DNA from: Sphingobacterium nematocida
GTDB lineage: Bacteria; Bacteroidota; Bacteroidia; Sphingobacteriales; Sphingobacteriaceae
Direction: 5' to 3'
Assembly (NCBI RefSeq): GCF_900168125.1
Contig: NZ_FUZF01000002.1
Span: 304,464-368,463 of the forward strand
DNA length: 64,000 bases
The notes under the pieces were generated by a model. The model saw only the letters and a program-made list of their open reading frames with translations, was not told where the DNA came from and ran no database searches. This document shows, piece by piece, positions 42,226-50,389 of this stretch. How positions within the stretch are numbered: position 1 is the first letter of the stretch; every line of letters starts with the position of its first letter. The position numbers and the translations under genes were made by a program.

Positions 42226-43260
42226 GTGAGTACAATTTTACAGAACGATTTGTTTATCAAAGCTGCACTTTCGCAGCAAACAGAAAGACCTCCGGTGTGG
42301 ATGATGCGTCAAGCAGGACGTTTTATGCCAGAGTATTGGGAAATCAAGAATAAATATAGCTTCTTGGAGATGTGTAAGACTCCTGAGATTGCTGCAGATG
42401 TCACTATGTTGCCTGTGGACCTCCTAGGTATCGATGCAGCTATTCTTTTTTCTGATATTCTAGTTACTGCTGAAGCTATGGGAGGTGACTTATCCTTTGA
42501 ACAGGGTGTGGGGCCTCGTTTTTCGAATCCAGTTCGGTCATTCGCGGATGCAGAAAAGCTGTCTGTAGATTGCTTAGACAAACTTCAATATGTAGCTGAT
42601 GCGATTAAAGTGATACAGGAACGCCTAAACGGACGTATTCCACTTATTGGTTTCGCTGGCGCACCATTTACCATATTAAGCTATTTGGTAGAAGGGGCTT
42701 CTTCTAAGGATTTTAAGTTAACAAAACTTATGCTTAATAATGAGCCAGAACTTGCTCATCTTATCTTGCAGAAAATTGCTGACTTAACGATAGCTTACTT
42801 GAATATGCAGATTGATGCTGGTGTCAATGCTGTACAGTTGTTCGATAGTTGGGCGTCTGCATTGTCTTGGAATGATTATCATACATTTTCTCATAAGTAC
42901 AATAAGTATATTATCGACAATCTGAAACGCACGGTGCCGGTTATTTCTTTTGCAAAAGGAGCTTCTGTGTTTGCACCAGTAATGGCGGAGACTAAGCCTG
43001 ATGTAATTTCGGTCGATTGGAATGCAGACCTGTTAAATATTAAGAAGAGTCTACCTGCTGGTATGGCTGTTCAGGGGAATTTGGATCCATTTATCATGTA
43101 TGCTAATAAACCTGTTATCAAGGCTAAGATACATGAGCTTTTTGAGCGTATGCGGGGGGAGAATGGTTTCATATGTAACCTGGGGCATGGTATCATGCCG
43201 GATATGCCATTTGACCACGTCAAGTACGCTGTAGAAGTCATTAAAGAGTTTAGATACTAA
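42226..43260 (+). CDS. hemE: Uroporphyrinogen decarboxylase
   Basis: 344 aa. Starts with GTG at 42226 because no in-frame ATG lies upstream of the conserved PPVWMMRQAGRFMPEYWE motif. Further signatures are LGIDAAILFSDILV, GFAGAPFTILSYLVEG, VQLFDSWASALS and FICNLGHGIMPDMP. It removes four carboxylates from uroporphyrinogen III, giving coproporphyrinogen III. It follows the TPR gene by six bases and leads into a terminator before hemJ. Together with hemL, hemB, hemC-hemD and hemA it accounts for most of the pathway to coproporphyrinogen. Confidence 0.97.
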   Translation: MSTILQNDLFIKAALSQQTERPPVWMMRQAGRFMPEYWEIKNKYSFLEMCKTPEIAADVTMLPVDLLGIDAAILFSDILVTAEAMGGDLSFEQGVGPRFSNPVRSFADAEKLSVDCLDKLQYVADAIKVIQERLNGRIPLIGFAGAPFTILSYLVEGASSKDFKLTKLMLNNEPELAHLILQKIADLTIAYLNMQIDAGVNAVQLFDSWASALSWNDYHTFSHKYNKYIIDNLKRTVPVISFAKGASVFAPVMAETKPDVISVDWNADLLNIKKSLPAGMAVQGNLDPFIMYANKPVIKAKIHELFERMRGENGFICNLGHGIMPDMPFDHVKYAVEVIKEFRY

Positions 43261-43266
43261 TAAATC

Positions 43267-43298
43267 AAAAAGGAAAAATTATTTAATTTTTCCTTTTT
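43267..43298 (+). terminator. Intrinsic terminator after hemE
   Basis: Fourteen-bp stem of mostly A-T pairs with a GG/CC core (43267-43280 with 43285-43298), four-base loop, T-run. The T-rich 3' end merges with the -7 box of hemJ. Confidence 0.7.
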
Positions 43299-43309
43299 AC
43301 TTTTGTGTT

Positions 43310-43861
43310 ATGATATATCTATATGCTAAGGCAATACATATAATTTTTGTAATATGTTGGATGGCGGGACTTTTCTATATGCCCCGTCTTTTCATTTATC
43401 ATACGGAGGCCAAGGGAAAAGGAGAGGTGGAATATAATGTGTTGCACCGGCAATTTGCTATTATGGAAAACCGTCTCTGGTGGGTCATCACGACTCCTGC
43501 AATGTATATTACGATTGTTTCTGCTGTATTGATGTTGTATCTTAATCCGGGTTTGCTGTCCTTAGGTTGGATGCATGTCAAGTTGTTATTTGTTGGTGGT
43601 ATGGTCTTCTATCACTTTAGGACTCAGCGAATAATGTTTAGGTTGAGAGATGGGGCTTCTACATGGACGTCACATCAACTACGACTTTGGAATGAAGTTT
43701 CTACCATATTGTTGTTTGCTATTGTATTTGTTGTTATTTTGAAATCAGCACTGAGCTGGATTTATGGAGTGGTGGGCTTGTTGGCTTTAGCGATTTTATT
43801 GATGATACTAATTAAACTTTATAAAAAATACCGGAAATCAAAAGGAGAGAAGGTAGACTAA
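43310..43861 (+). CDS. hemJ: Protoporphyrinogen IX oxidase, HemJ type
   Basis: 183 aa, a polytopic membrane protein with about five helices. It matches the UPF0093/HemJ pattern: YLYAKAIHIIFVICWMAGLFYMPRLFIYH at the start (H10), FAIMENRLWWVITTPAMYITI, and GWMHVKLLFVGGMVFYHF with H89 and K91, the histidine and lysine that matter in the known enzyme; RLWNEVSTILLFAIVFVVILK closes it. It oxidises protoporphyrinogen IX to protoporphyrin IX in the inner membrane. It lies after hemE, 49 bases on. TACTTTTG (43298-43305) ends four bases before the ATG. Confidence 0.92.
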   Translation: MIYLYAKAIHIIFVICWMAGLFYMPRLFIYHTEAKGKGEVEYNVLHRQFAIMENRLWWVITTPAMYITIVSAVLMLYLNPGLLSLGWMHVKLLFVGGMVFYHFRTQRIMFRLRDGASTWTSHQLRLWNEVSTILLFAIVFVVILKSALSWIYGVVGLLALAILLMILIKLYKKYRKSKGEKVD

Positions 43862-43867
43862 TTTATT

Positions 43868-44365
43868 ATGAGAAGAGTTTTTTTGACAATTATGTTTATG
43901 ACTGGTTTATCGATACTTTCATTTGGACAGGACCATAGTTGGGCTTTTGGCTTTTATGGAGATATGAGTGTAAAATCAGCAAAGGAGAGTAGTTTCGGTG
44001 TGCAGGGCAAGTATGACCTGAACAGTCGGAACTCGGTACAAGGACAGGTGCATGGAAGGAGTAATTTTGTTTCTGTTGGTGCAGATTATCTTTTCTCGTT
44101 TTTAGATAAGCGAAAAAGCAATTTTAACGTTTTTCTTGGAGCGGGAGCTACTGAAGATTTTGTGCGTTACCAAGATCCTGGTGTACAAGAGTATGTATTT
44201 GTAAAGGATGAACGGTTCGTTCTGAATGGACAGCTCGGATTGAGCTATTATTTTAAGCCTGTACAATTATCTGTCTATACAGGGTATAAGGTGAAGTATC
44301 TAGTAGAAGATGATACGTTTCTGCCTAATTATTTAACGCTTGGCGTACGATATCATTTGTGGTAA
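43868..44365 (+). CDS. Small outer-membrane beta-barrel protein
   Basis: 165 aa. Signal peptide ending near SFGQ (residue 20), then about eight amphipathic beta strands (HSWAFGFYGDMSVKS, SSFGVQGKYDLNSRNSVQGQ, VSVGADYLFSFLD, FNVFLGAGA, LNGQLGLSYYFKPVQLSVYT) and a C-terminal aromatic W, as expected for an eight-strand barrel inserted by BamA. No family beyond the fold can be named. It lies six bases after hemJ, so the two are co-transcribed. Confidence 0.75.
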   Translation: MRRVFLTIMFMTGLSILSFGQDHSWAFGFYGDMSVKSAKESSFGVQGKYDLNSRNSVQGQVHGRSNFVSVGADYLFSFLDKRKSNFNVFLGAGATEDFVRYQDPGVQEYVFVKDERFVLNGQLGLSYYFKPVQLSVYTGYKVKYLVEDDTFLPNYLTLGVRYHLW

Positions 44366-44397
44366 TATGTTACGGAGCGATTATGCTCCATAACATA
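44366..44397. terminator. Bidirectional intrinsic terminator
   Basis: Thirteen-bp stem with one mismatch (44366-44378 with 44385-44397), six-base loop, overlapping the end of the convergent dehydrogenase gene. Confidence 0.78.
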
Positions 44398-45811
44398 AAT
44401 ACTTAATTTCGAGGTATTCGTCTAATCCGTATCTAGCACCCTCTCTACCTATTCCGGATTGTTTTATGCCCCCAAAAGGAGCGGATGCATTGGAGATTAG
44501 TCCTGTATTGATACCAACCATCCCTGCTTCCAAAGCTTCACCTACCCGGTAGCAGCGGTGGATATTTTCACTGTAGAAATATGCGGCCAAACCAAACGGC
44601 GTGTTGTTTGCTAATTTAATTGCTTCTTCTTCATTGTTGAACTTAAATAATGCACATATGGGGCCGAATGTTTCCTCTTCACTTATTAGGGAGTCCTGAG
44701 GGACTTCAGTGAGTACTGTGGGTGCGAAGAAATTATCCTTCAGCGCCTTTCCTCCAGTCAATATTTTAGCTCCTCGGCTTACCGCATCCTCCACATGCTC
44801 TTTTACTTTTGCTAAGCCAGCTTGATTGATTAGGGGGCCTACCTGTACGCCTTGCAAAAAACCGTCCCCAACCTTTAATGACTTAACAGCTGTGCTAAGC
44901 TTTGTCGCAAATTCGTCGTAGACGGCCTCCTGTATGTAAAATCTATTGATAGAAACACAGGTCTGTCCAGAGTTTCTGAACTTTCCTGCGATAGCTCCCA
45001 AAACTGCTTTATCAATATCTGCATCTTCGAATACAAGAAACGGAGCATTCCCACCTAGTTCGAAAGAAACTCTTTTAATGGTACTGGCAGCTTGTTGCAT
45101 AAGTGTCCGGCCGACAGGTGTTGATCCTGTAAATGTAATCTTTTGAACAATAGGGTTTGTAGCCAACTCTTCCCCAAATCCTTTACTGTTTTTGGAGGTA
45201 AGCACGGAAAAAACACCCTTGGGTATTCCTGCCATTTCGACCAATTTGGCTAGTGCTATTGCTGTAAATGGAGTTTGTGAAGCTGGTTTTAAGACGACGG
45301 TACATCCAGCAACTAAGGCCGGAGCTAGTTTTCGCGTAATCATTGCTAGAGGAAAGTTCCATGGTGTGATAGCGGCTACTACACCTACAGGTTGCTTAAT
45401 TGTCATTAAGTGGTTATTGCCTTTCAGTGAAGGGATAGTCTCGCCATAGGCACGCTTGCCCTCCTCTGCAAACCACTCTACAAATGAAGCACCATAGTCA
45501 ACCTCACCTAAGGATTCTGTCAAAGGCTTACCACATTCCAGTGTCATTATTTCTGCAAGCTCGTTTTTGTGGAGTAGAATGAGTTCGTAGATTTTATCGA
45601 CGAGTTGACAACGCGTGCCAATAGGGGTCTGACGCCAAGGCGAAAGTGCTGATTCGGCTGCTTTAATCGCACTTTTGCAATGATCAATATGTAGATCCGG
45701 GACCGTGCCTATTACTTTGTTTGTAGATGGGTTTACGACTTCAAAAGTATGTTCTGAAGTTATAAACTCACCATTGATATATGCTTGTTGTATAAATAGT
45801 GTGTTTGTCAT
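44381..45811 (-). CDS. gabD: NAD(P)-dependent succinate-semialdehyde dehydrogenase
   Basis: 476 aa, full length for the aldehyde-dehydrogenase family. Motifs: NFPLAMITRKLAPALVAGC with the cofactor pocket (about 152-170), FTGSTPVGR (about 227), the general-base E251 in SFELGGNAPFLV and the nucleophile C285 in NSGQTCVSINRF; EETFGPICALFKF and PFGGIKQSGIGREG follow. The GMVGINTGLISNASAPFGG segment is that of the GabD group. It oxidises succinate semialdehyde to succinate; related semialdehydes are possible. It is monocistronic, without a gabT neighbour. Confidence 0.92.
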   Translation of the reverse strand: MTNTLFIQQAYINGEFITSEHTFEVVNPSTNKVIGTVPDLHIDHCKSAIKAAESALSPWRQTPIGTRCQLVDKIYELILLHKNELAEIMTLECGKPLTESLGEVDYGASFVEWFAEEGKRAYGETIPSLKGNNHLMTIKQPVGVVAAITPWNFPLAMITRKLAPALVAGCTVVLKPASQTPFTAIALAKLVEMAGIPKGVFSVLTSKNSKGFGEELATNPIVQKITFTGSTPVGRTLMQQAASTIKRVSFELGGNAPFLVFEDADIDKAVLGAIAGKFRNSGQTCVSINRFYIQEAVYDEFATKLSTAVKSLKVGDGFLQGVQVGPLINQAGLAKVKEHVEDAVSRGAKILTGGKALKDNFFAPTVLTEVPQDSLISEEETFGPICALFKFNNEEEAIKLANNTPFGLAAYFYSENIHRCYRVGEALEAGMVGINTGLISNASAPFGGIKQSGIGREGARYGLDEYLEIKYLCYGA

Positions 45812-45907
45812 GATTCCTCTATTTATGTAGATAACAATAGATAGCTAATGTAGTTTGTCAATTGGCATGAAAGTTCTTTGCGAGTATGAAGAGTAATACG
45901 TTAAGAA

Positions 45908-45932
45908 AAAAAGAGGAACCCGTCCTCTTTTT
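45908..45932. terminator. Terminator of ribBA
   Basis: Perfect ten-bp stem (45908-45917 with 45923-45932), five-base loop, A-run and T-run on the two sides. It lies three bases after the ribBA stop. Confidence 0.88.
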
Positions 45933-45935
45933 ATT

Positions 45936-47150
45936 TTATAAATTCTTAAGAATGGTGTGTCCCATTCGATCTCGCTTGGTCTTCAAATATTCCTCATTGT
46001 ACACATTGGGTTCGATTTCAATAGGAACATTCTCGACTACTTCTAATCCGTACCCCACTAGACCGGCTCTTTTTGTCGGATTGTTTGACATTAGTCGCAT
46101 TTTTGTAACCCCCATATGACGGATTATCTGTGCACCCACACCATAATCCCTGAGGTCTGCTTTAAAACCCAGTTGTGTATTTGCATCTACTGTGTCGATC
46201 CCGTCTTCTTGAAGTTTGTAAGCGAGTAGTTTGTTGATCAGCCCTATACCGCGACCTTCTTGATTCATGTAAACGATGATTCCCTTTCCTTCTTTCTCAA
46301 TCATCTCCATTGCTTTGTGGAGTTGGGGGCCACAATCACAACGGCAAGAACCAAAGATATCTCCCGTCATACAGGAGCTGTGTACGCGAACTAATACAGG
46401 TTCGTCTTCTTTCCAGTCCCCTTTGTAGATAGCAAGATGCTGCTGTCCGCTATTTTTTTGAGTGAAAGCCTTCATTTGAAAATCGCCGTAAGCAGTAGGC
46501 ATTTTTACAGATACTTCCTCTTTGATTAAGGTATCGTGTTTCAGACGATATTCGATTAAGTCTTCGATGCTTATTATTTTCAGATTAAAACGTTTAGCTA
46601 CTTCCATCAGATCCGGAAGTCTTGCCATTTCGCCGTCATCCTTTAATATTTCTACGAGCACACCTGCTGGCTCAAAGCCAGCTAGTCTTGCTATATCAAC
46701 AGTGGCTTCGGTGTGACCAGTACGACGTAATACGCCTCCGTCCATAGCGATCAAAGGAAAGATATGTCCTGGACGACCTAGTTCTTCAGGCTTGATATTA
46801 GGATCTATTAATGCTTTAATTGTTTTTGAGCGATCTGAAGCTGATATTCCTGTGGTACAACCATAACCTTGCAAATCTACGGATACCGTAAAGTTTGTTT
46901 CATATATAGCTGTATTCTGACCTACCATTGGGTGTAAATCTAATTCTTTACAGCGTTGCTCCGTCAACGGGGCACAAACTAATCCTCGTCCATGCGTCGC
47001 CATAAAGTTTATAATCTCAGGTGTGGCATTTCTCGCTGCGGTTACAAAGTCTCCTTCGTTTTCCCTATCTTCATCGTCTACAACGATGATTACTTTCCCT
47101 GCTTTGATGTCTTCAATAGCTTCTTCGATCGTGTTTAATTTTATATCCAT
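45936..47150 (-). CDS. ribBA: Bifunctional DHBP synthase / GTP cyclohydrolase II
   Basis: 404 aa. N-terminal 3,4-dihydroxy-2-butanone-4-phosphate synthase (1-203: [60 protein letters not shown]) and C-terminal GTP cyclohydrolase II (about 208-404) with zinc cysteines in [20 protein letters not shown], the [17 protein letters not shown] motif and [16 protein letters not shown]. Both opening reactions of riboflavin synthesis are in one protein. A TACCTTTG box on the minus strand at 47180-47173 is its likely promoter; only 75 bases lie upstream, so there is no FMN riboswitch. Confidence 0.97.
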   Translation of the reverse strand: MDIKLNTIEEAIEDIKAGKVIIVVDDEDRENEGDFVTAARNATPEIINFMATHGRGLVCAPLTEQRCKELDLHPMVGQNTAIYETNFTVSVDLQGYGCTTGISASDRSKTIKALIDPNIKPEELGRPGHIFPLIAMDGGVLRRTGHTEATVDIARLAGFEPAGVLVEILKDDGEMARLPDLMEVAKRFNLKIISIEDLIEYRLKHDTLIKEEVSVKMPTAYGDFQMKAFTQKNSGQQHLAIYKGDWKEDEPVLVRVHSSCMTGDIFGSCRCDCGPQLHKAMEMIEKEGKGIIVYMNQEGRGIGLINKLLAYKLQEDGIDTVDANTQLGFKADLRDYGVGAQIIRHMGVTKMRLMSNNPTKRAGLVGYGLEVVENVPIEIEPNVYNEEYLKTKRDRMGHTILKNL

Positions 47151-47225
47151 TGATATATGAGTTTTCGAATTACAAAGGTATGTTTGATTTATCTTGCTTT
47201 AATAATAAGGAAGTCAAAATTGTGA

Positions 47226-48683
47226 TTATACCTTTTGTTTTTTGATGTTTAGTTTTTCTTTAATCCATGACAAAGCATATTGAGCTTTGATTTTATACTG
47301 GTCTATATCGAATAAAGCCGAGTCTGTGGTCGATTTGTAAGTCAGGAATGCAGCTAACGGACTTAATACGATGATTGCCATCCACATTCCCCAAAATGGA
47401 CTGATAGCTCCATCTTTCGCTGATTTCTCTGCTACGGTAGAGATAATATGATATATCAAGAAAAATATGATGGATATCACTACTGGTGCTCCCAGTCCAC
47501 CTTTTCTAATGATGGCTCCTAGAGGAGCTCCAATAGCAAATAAGAGCAGACAAGAAACGGCAAGCGTAAATTTGCGGTGATACTCAATATCATAGCGAAG
47601 ATCTTTGTCTACTAATGCTTGATATTCTACAGATCTATTGAAAGTTCCATCCTTAAATTGTTGGATCTGCCCCAGGGCGCTGCTTACAATGTTTCTTTTT
47701 GCTGCTTCAGGTACATTATCTAATAGGTTACCTTCAATTTTTAATTTAGACTTTTGATGTACGCCTTCGTTGTAATATCGTGATGTAAAGAGAATATTGT
47801 GCTTTAGTTCCTGTGCGCTGATTCTTGATACACTGTCCAATTCCATCCGGTTGGTGTCAGACTTTAATTTAAGCTGACGTAGATTTAGCATCTGATGGTG
47901 TTGTTTAAACAAGTTTTCATCTGTACGCTTCATTTCAAAAGCATCCATGTTAAACTTTGTCTCTGTCTCCTTAAAATAAAAACGGGTAAACTGTTGGCGT
48001 GGATCATAGGTCTTGGCATTGCTGGCACGAGAGTCCTCATAGCGTACGCCATCAATCAGTTTTAGAATCATAAAATTTTGATCCCGTGAGTTGTACATAT
48101 ATCCCTCTTTTGCTACTAGCACATCGCTACCAGCCGTACCCTTCGATTTATCATAAATAGTAAGATCATATAATACGGTCCCATCTTTACTTTTGCTTTT
48201 TGCACGAATCGAATATCCTGGTATAGTACTGTTAAAAATCCCGGGTTTGATAAGAAAGTCTGCTTTTTTATTGCGTACATCCCAAAGAAGAGAACCCATT
48301 TTTAGGTTTACGACAGGAAGTATATAGTCTGAAAATAGAAAAGACCCAGACGCAAATAATGCGACCAGAATAAAAAGCGGACTCATCGCTTTACGAAGAG
48401 ATACTCCTGCCGCTTTGATCGCAACTAATTCGTAGCTTTCTCCTAAATTACCAAATGTCATAATCGAGGATAGGAGCATAGATAAGGGGAGTGCCATTGC
48501 TAGTTGTACGGCACATTGATAGCCAATAAGCTCCATAATAACGTACCACTCGAATCCCTTTCCGATCAGGTCGTCAATATATTTAAATAAAAAAAGCATC
48601 AAAAGCACAAACATCACAATACAAAATGTGACGATAAACGGCTTAATGAATGCTTGTAGTATTAATACGTGTACTTTTTTCAT
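47226..48683 (-). CDS. LptF/LptG-family permease
   Basis: 485 aa. Six transmembrane helices in two groups (about 14-36, 54-80, 98-120 and 385-405, 415-435, 440-460) around a periplasmic beta-jellyroll, the layout of the lipopolysaccharide export permeases LptF/LptG (YjgP/YjgQ). Conserved stretches are ALPLSMLLSSIMTFGNLGESYELVAIKAAGVSL and YHRKFTLAVSCLLLFAIGAPLGAIIRKGGLG. It extracts LPS from the inner membrane with LptB. Whether it is F or G cannot be told. A TATCTTTG box is at 48743-48736 on the minus strand. Confidence 0.92.
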   Translation of the reverse strand: MKKVHVLILQAFIKPFIVTFCIVMFVLLMLFLFKYIDDLIGKGFEWYVIMELIGYQCAVQLAMALPLSMLLSSIMTFGNLGESYELVAIKAAGVSLRKAMSPLFILVALFASGSFLFSDYILPVVNLKMGSLLWDVRNKKADFLIKPGIFNSTIPGYSIRAKSKSKDGTVLYDLTIYDKSKGTAGSDVLVAKEGYMYNSRDQNFMILKLIDGVRYEDSRASNAKTYDPRQQFTRFYFKETETKFNMDAFEMKRTDENLFKQHHQMLNLRQLKLKSDTNRMELDSVSRISAQELKHNILFTSRYYNEGVHQKSKLKIEGNLLDNVPEAAKRNIVSSALGQIQQFKDGTFNRSVEYQALVDKDLRYDIEYHRKFTLAVSCLLLFAIGAPLGAIIRKGGLGAPVVISIIFFLIYHIISTVAEKSAKDGAISPFWGMWMAIIVLSPLAAFLTYKSTTDSALFDIDQYKIKAQYALSWIKEKLNIKKQKV

Positions 48684-48750
48684 GTATCTTTAAGCATAGC
48701 CTTTCCTAACTTTGTGTTAGGCTACGAGCGACAAACAAAGATACAGAATT

Positions 48751-49128
48751 TTAAGCACCAATTACACTCTGTAGATAGCTTATAGAGTTGTCCCAGATTT
48801 TTTTTCTATCATCTACATTTTCATCTTTTGCATGATCCGTTATCGCTAGAGCGACATCATTTGTGAGTTCGTCTTGCACTATTTCTAGTTCAAAAAAATG
48901 AGGTTCGTCATCAATCCATTTGAATTTGACGTATTTGTTTTCTTTATATGCGGCAAGCTTTGCTCTATGGTGTTCACCATCCCAGATAAATTCATAGATT
49001 CCGTCGTGGTAGATGACGTCATCGGCAAACCATTGTGATAAGTCATTTGGCTCAACCAGATAAGGGTATAGAATACGAGGGGAAGAGTTGATTATATATT
49101 CAAGTTGTATTTTAGTTTTTTCCGACAT
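48751..49128 (-). CDS. START-like domain (AHSA1/SRPBCC) protein
   Basis: 125 aa from 49128; an ATG two codons further up is equally possible. The fold is helix-grip: IQLEYIINSSPRILYPYLVEPNDLSQWFADDV is the typical start, then EFIWDGEHHRAKLAAYKENKYVKFKWID, and the last helix DDRKKIWDNSISYLQSVI. Bacteroidota carry this small START-like family widely, usually near lptF/G-type genes, with unknown ligand. It is followed by the LptF/G gene on the same strand, 67 bases away. Confidence 0.82.
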   Translation of the reverse strand: MSEKTKIQLEYIINSSPRILYPYLVEPNDLSQWFADDVIYHDGIYEFIWDGEHHRAKLAAYKENKYVKFKWIDDEPHFFELEIVQDELTNDVALAITDHAKDENVDDRKKIWDNSISYLQSVIGA

Positions 49129-49326
49129 AGACAAATCACTTTTTAGTTTACGTTCTCTTATTGATTTTTGTAATGATACATATTTTTATTTTAAAAGAGT
49201 AGCAAGTCGGATAAAAATTGTTCACATTGAAAAAGTTGTCAACATGTTACAGGTTTCATTTATAGATAATTGCGGTTGAGGCCTTTTAGGAGGATTAATA
49301 ATTTGTTAAAATCTCGAAATAATTCC

Positions 49327-49356
49327 TTTGAAAATAATTCCTTATTGCTATATTTG
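49327..49356 (+). promoter_or_regulatory. Promoter of tRNA-Met
   Basis: TTTG (49327-49330), 18-base spacer, TATATTTG (49349-49356), a full match to TAnnTTTG; the tRNA begins 13 bases later. Confidence 0.7.
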
Positions 49357-49368
49357 CATCACCGAAAC

Positions 49369-49442
49369 GGCGGGGTAGCTCAGATGGTTAGAGCGCAGGA
49401 TTCATAACCCTGAGGTCGGCAGTTCGATCCTGCTCCCCGCTA
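49369..49442 (+). tRNA. tRNA-Met (anticodon CAT)
   Basis: 74 bases fold as a cloverleaf: acceptor GGCGGGG with CCCCGCT (first pair G-U), T8 and A9, D-stem GCTC/GAGC, anticodon loop TTCATAA, T-arm GGCAG-TTCGATC-CTGCT and discriminator A; CCA is not encoded. The anticodon stem has one A-C mismatch next to the loop. The acceptor is paired at 1-72 and the anticodon stem lacks three G-C pairs, so it is not the initiator. A lysidine-modified tRNA-Ile with CAT cannot be fully excluded. Confidence 0.93.
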
Positions 49443-49447
49443 CTGAA

Positions 49448-49475
49448 AAAAGCTTCAAGGAAACTTGAAGCTTTT
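49448..49475 (+). terminator. Terminator of tRNA-Met
   Basis: Perfect 12-bp stem (49448-49459 with 49464-49475), GAAA tetraloop and T-run, six bases after the tRNA. Confidence 0.88.
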
Positions 49476-49509
49476 GTTATTTATAGGTATTAACGAGGCG
49501 GGCTTCATA

Positions 49510-49525
49510 TCCGCCAGCTGGCGGA
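49510..49525. repeat. GC-rich palindrome TCCGCCAGCTGGCGGA
   Basis: A perfect 16-bp palindrome in an A+T-rich genome, just before the repeated tRNA 3' end. It has the look of a small mobile palindromic element; only one copy is in this window. Confidence 0.6.
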
Positions 49526-49527
49526 CT

Positions 49528-49566
49528 GCAGTTCGATCCTGCTCCCCGCTACTAAAAAAAGCTTCA
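49528..49566 (+). repeat. Second copy of the tRNA-Met 3' end and terminator start
   Basis: Bases 49528-49566 repeat 49419-49457 with 38 of 39 identical; the first 25 bases are the T-arm and acceptor end of the tRNA. The 5' half of a tRNA is missing (the bases before it only loosely recall the anticodon arm). A second, weaker terminator (49557-49567 with 49574-49584) follows. It is either a degenerate tandem tRNA duplicate or the scar (att site) of an integrated element. Confidence 0.75.
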
Positions 49567-49584
49567 CTGAAAAGTGAGGCTTTT

Positions 49585-49970
49585 GTTGTTTTTTGCCCTT
49601 GGTTAACGTTTAGCAATGTTTGTTACTGTTTCAGTAGTAAGGAATTCTAAGGGATAGACGGAAAAAAATACGTACCAATCCTGAAAGTCATAAAATACGT
49701 TGTATCGACCGTCGAGGATTAGAATCCGTAGTTAAAAAATAATGGGGGAGGAGAGTAATGTTAAAAGAAGAGATAGTGAGTTGATGTTTAAGATACTGTT
49801 TGGGATTTTAGGTTCGTTTAACAGTTTGCTGGTTTCTTTGTGGTTTAGGGTAGAAGAAAACGCAAATCTTTGTGGCCTCTACATTTTATATTGATTCTGA
49901 ATCGATGGGGATAGGAGGGGCGAGCTGAGGAAATCATTTTATTTCTTCCAATAGAAAATGTTTTTTTACA
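49585..49970. other. Gene-poor stretch between tRNA remnant and polysaccharide locus
   Basis: No convincing gene. On the minus strand a 42-codon stretch (49731-49603) is open without an ATG; on the plus strand a 50-codon frame (49742-49894) has an ATG but no support. Both look like eroded sequence. No promoter for the HTH gene downstream is evident here, since that gene reads the other way. Confidence 0.5.
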
Positions 49971-50366
49971 TTAAAAATAACCATTTTTGCCTGTTGTGTT
50001 CTTATTTGAAGGTGAATTCTCAGAAATGAGATTTAATAGATCATTATATTTTTCTAACAAGCTAATATATTTATTCATCCAAAAATAAACAGAATTATTA
50101 TCAATGTCTGTGTTTTTTACGGAAGAAGCATCTTGTGCACTAAGTACGTGACGATGGTTTTTTATTAACGTTTCGGGTAGTTCGGCCGTAAAATCGTGTC
50201 CAATTATATTACCAACTTCCAAGAGAATTTGAAGATTCAGATTTTCTTGTTCAAACCAATTATATATTGTTCTTCTACTTACTTTAAGCTTTCGGGATAA
50301 TTCGCTAATCCCAATACGTTCCATTCGAAGAACCTGTTCTAAAATATTTCCTACGTGTATGCCCAT
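49971..50366 (-). CDS. HTH-domain regulator at the end of the polysaccharide locus
   Basis: 131 aa. The first 60 residues hold a helix-turn-helix of the Cro/XRE or Fis-like type (ILEQVLRMERIGISELSRKLKVSRRTIYNWFEQ), where ISELSRKLKVS and RRTIYNWF are the two helices. The remainder is predicted helical and ends in an Asn-rich tail. It is transcribed with the polysaccharide genes, as their most distal member 23 bases after the dehydratase, so it may control the locus or simply ride with it. DNA target is unknown. Confidence 0.78.
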   Translation of the reverse strand: MGIHVGNILEQVLRMERIGISELSRKLKVSRRTIYNWFEQENLNLQILLEVGNIIGHDFTAELPETLIKNHRHVLSAQDASSVKNTDIDNNSVYFWMNKYISLLEKYNDLLNLISENSPSNKNTTGKNGYF

Positions 50367-50389
50367 GATAAAAAAATGTAAAAGTTGAT

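Noticed and set aside
47151-47225. FMN riboswitch upstream of ribBA
   Set aside because: Only 75 bases separate ribBA from the next gene and no conserved RFN pattern is visible.
49603-49731. 42-codon minus-strand open stretch without ATG (contains YNVFYDFQDWYVFF)
   Set aside because: Protein-like composition suggested a gene remnant, perhaps of an integrated element, but I recognise no family and it lacks a start, so it is not called as a gene.
49742-49894. 50-codon plus-strand frame with ATG
   Set aside because: No coding bias, promoter or family; sits in eroded sequence. Could be revisited if conserved in sister strains.
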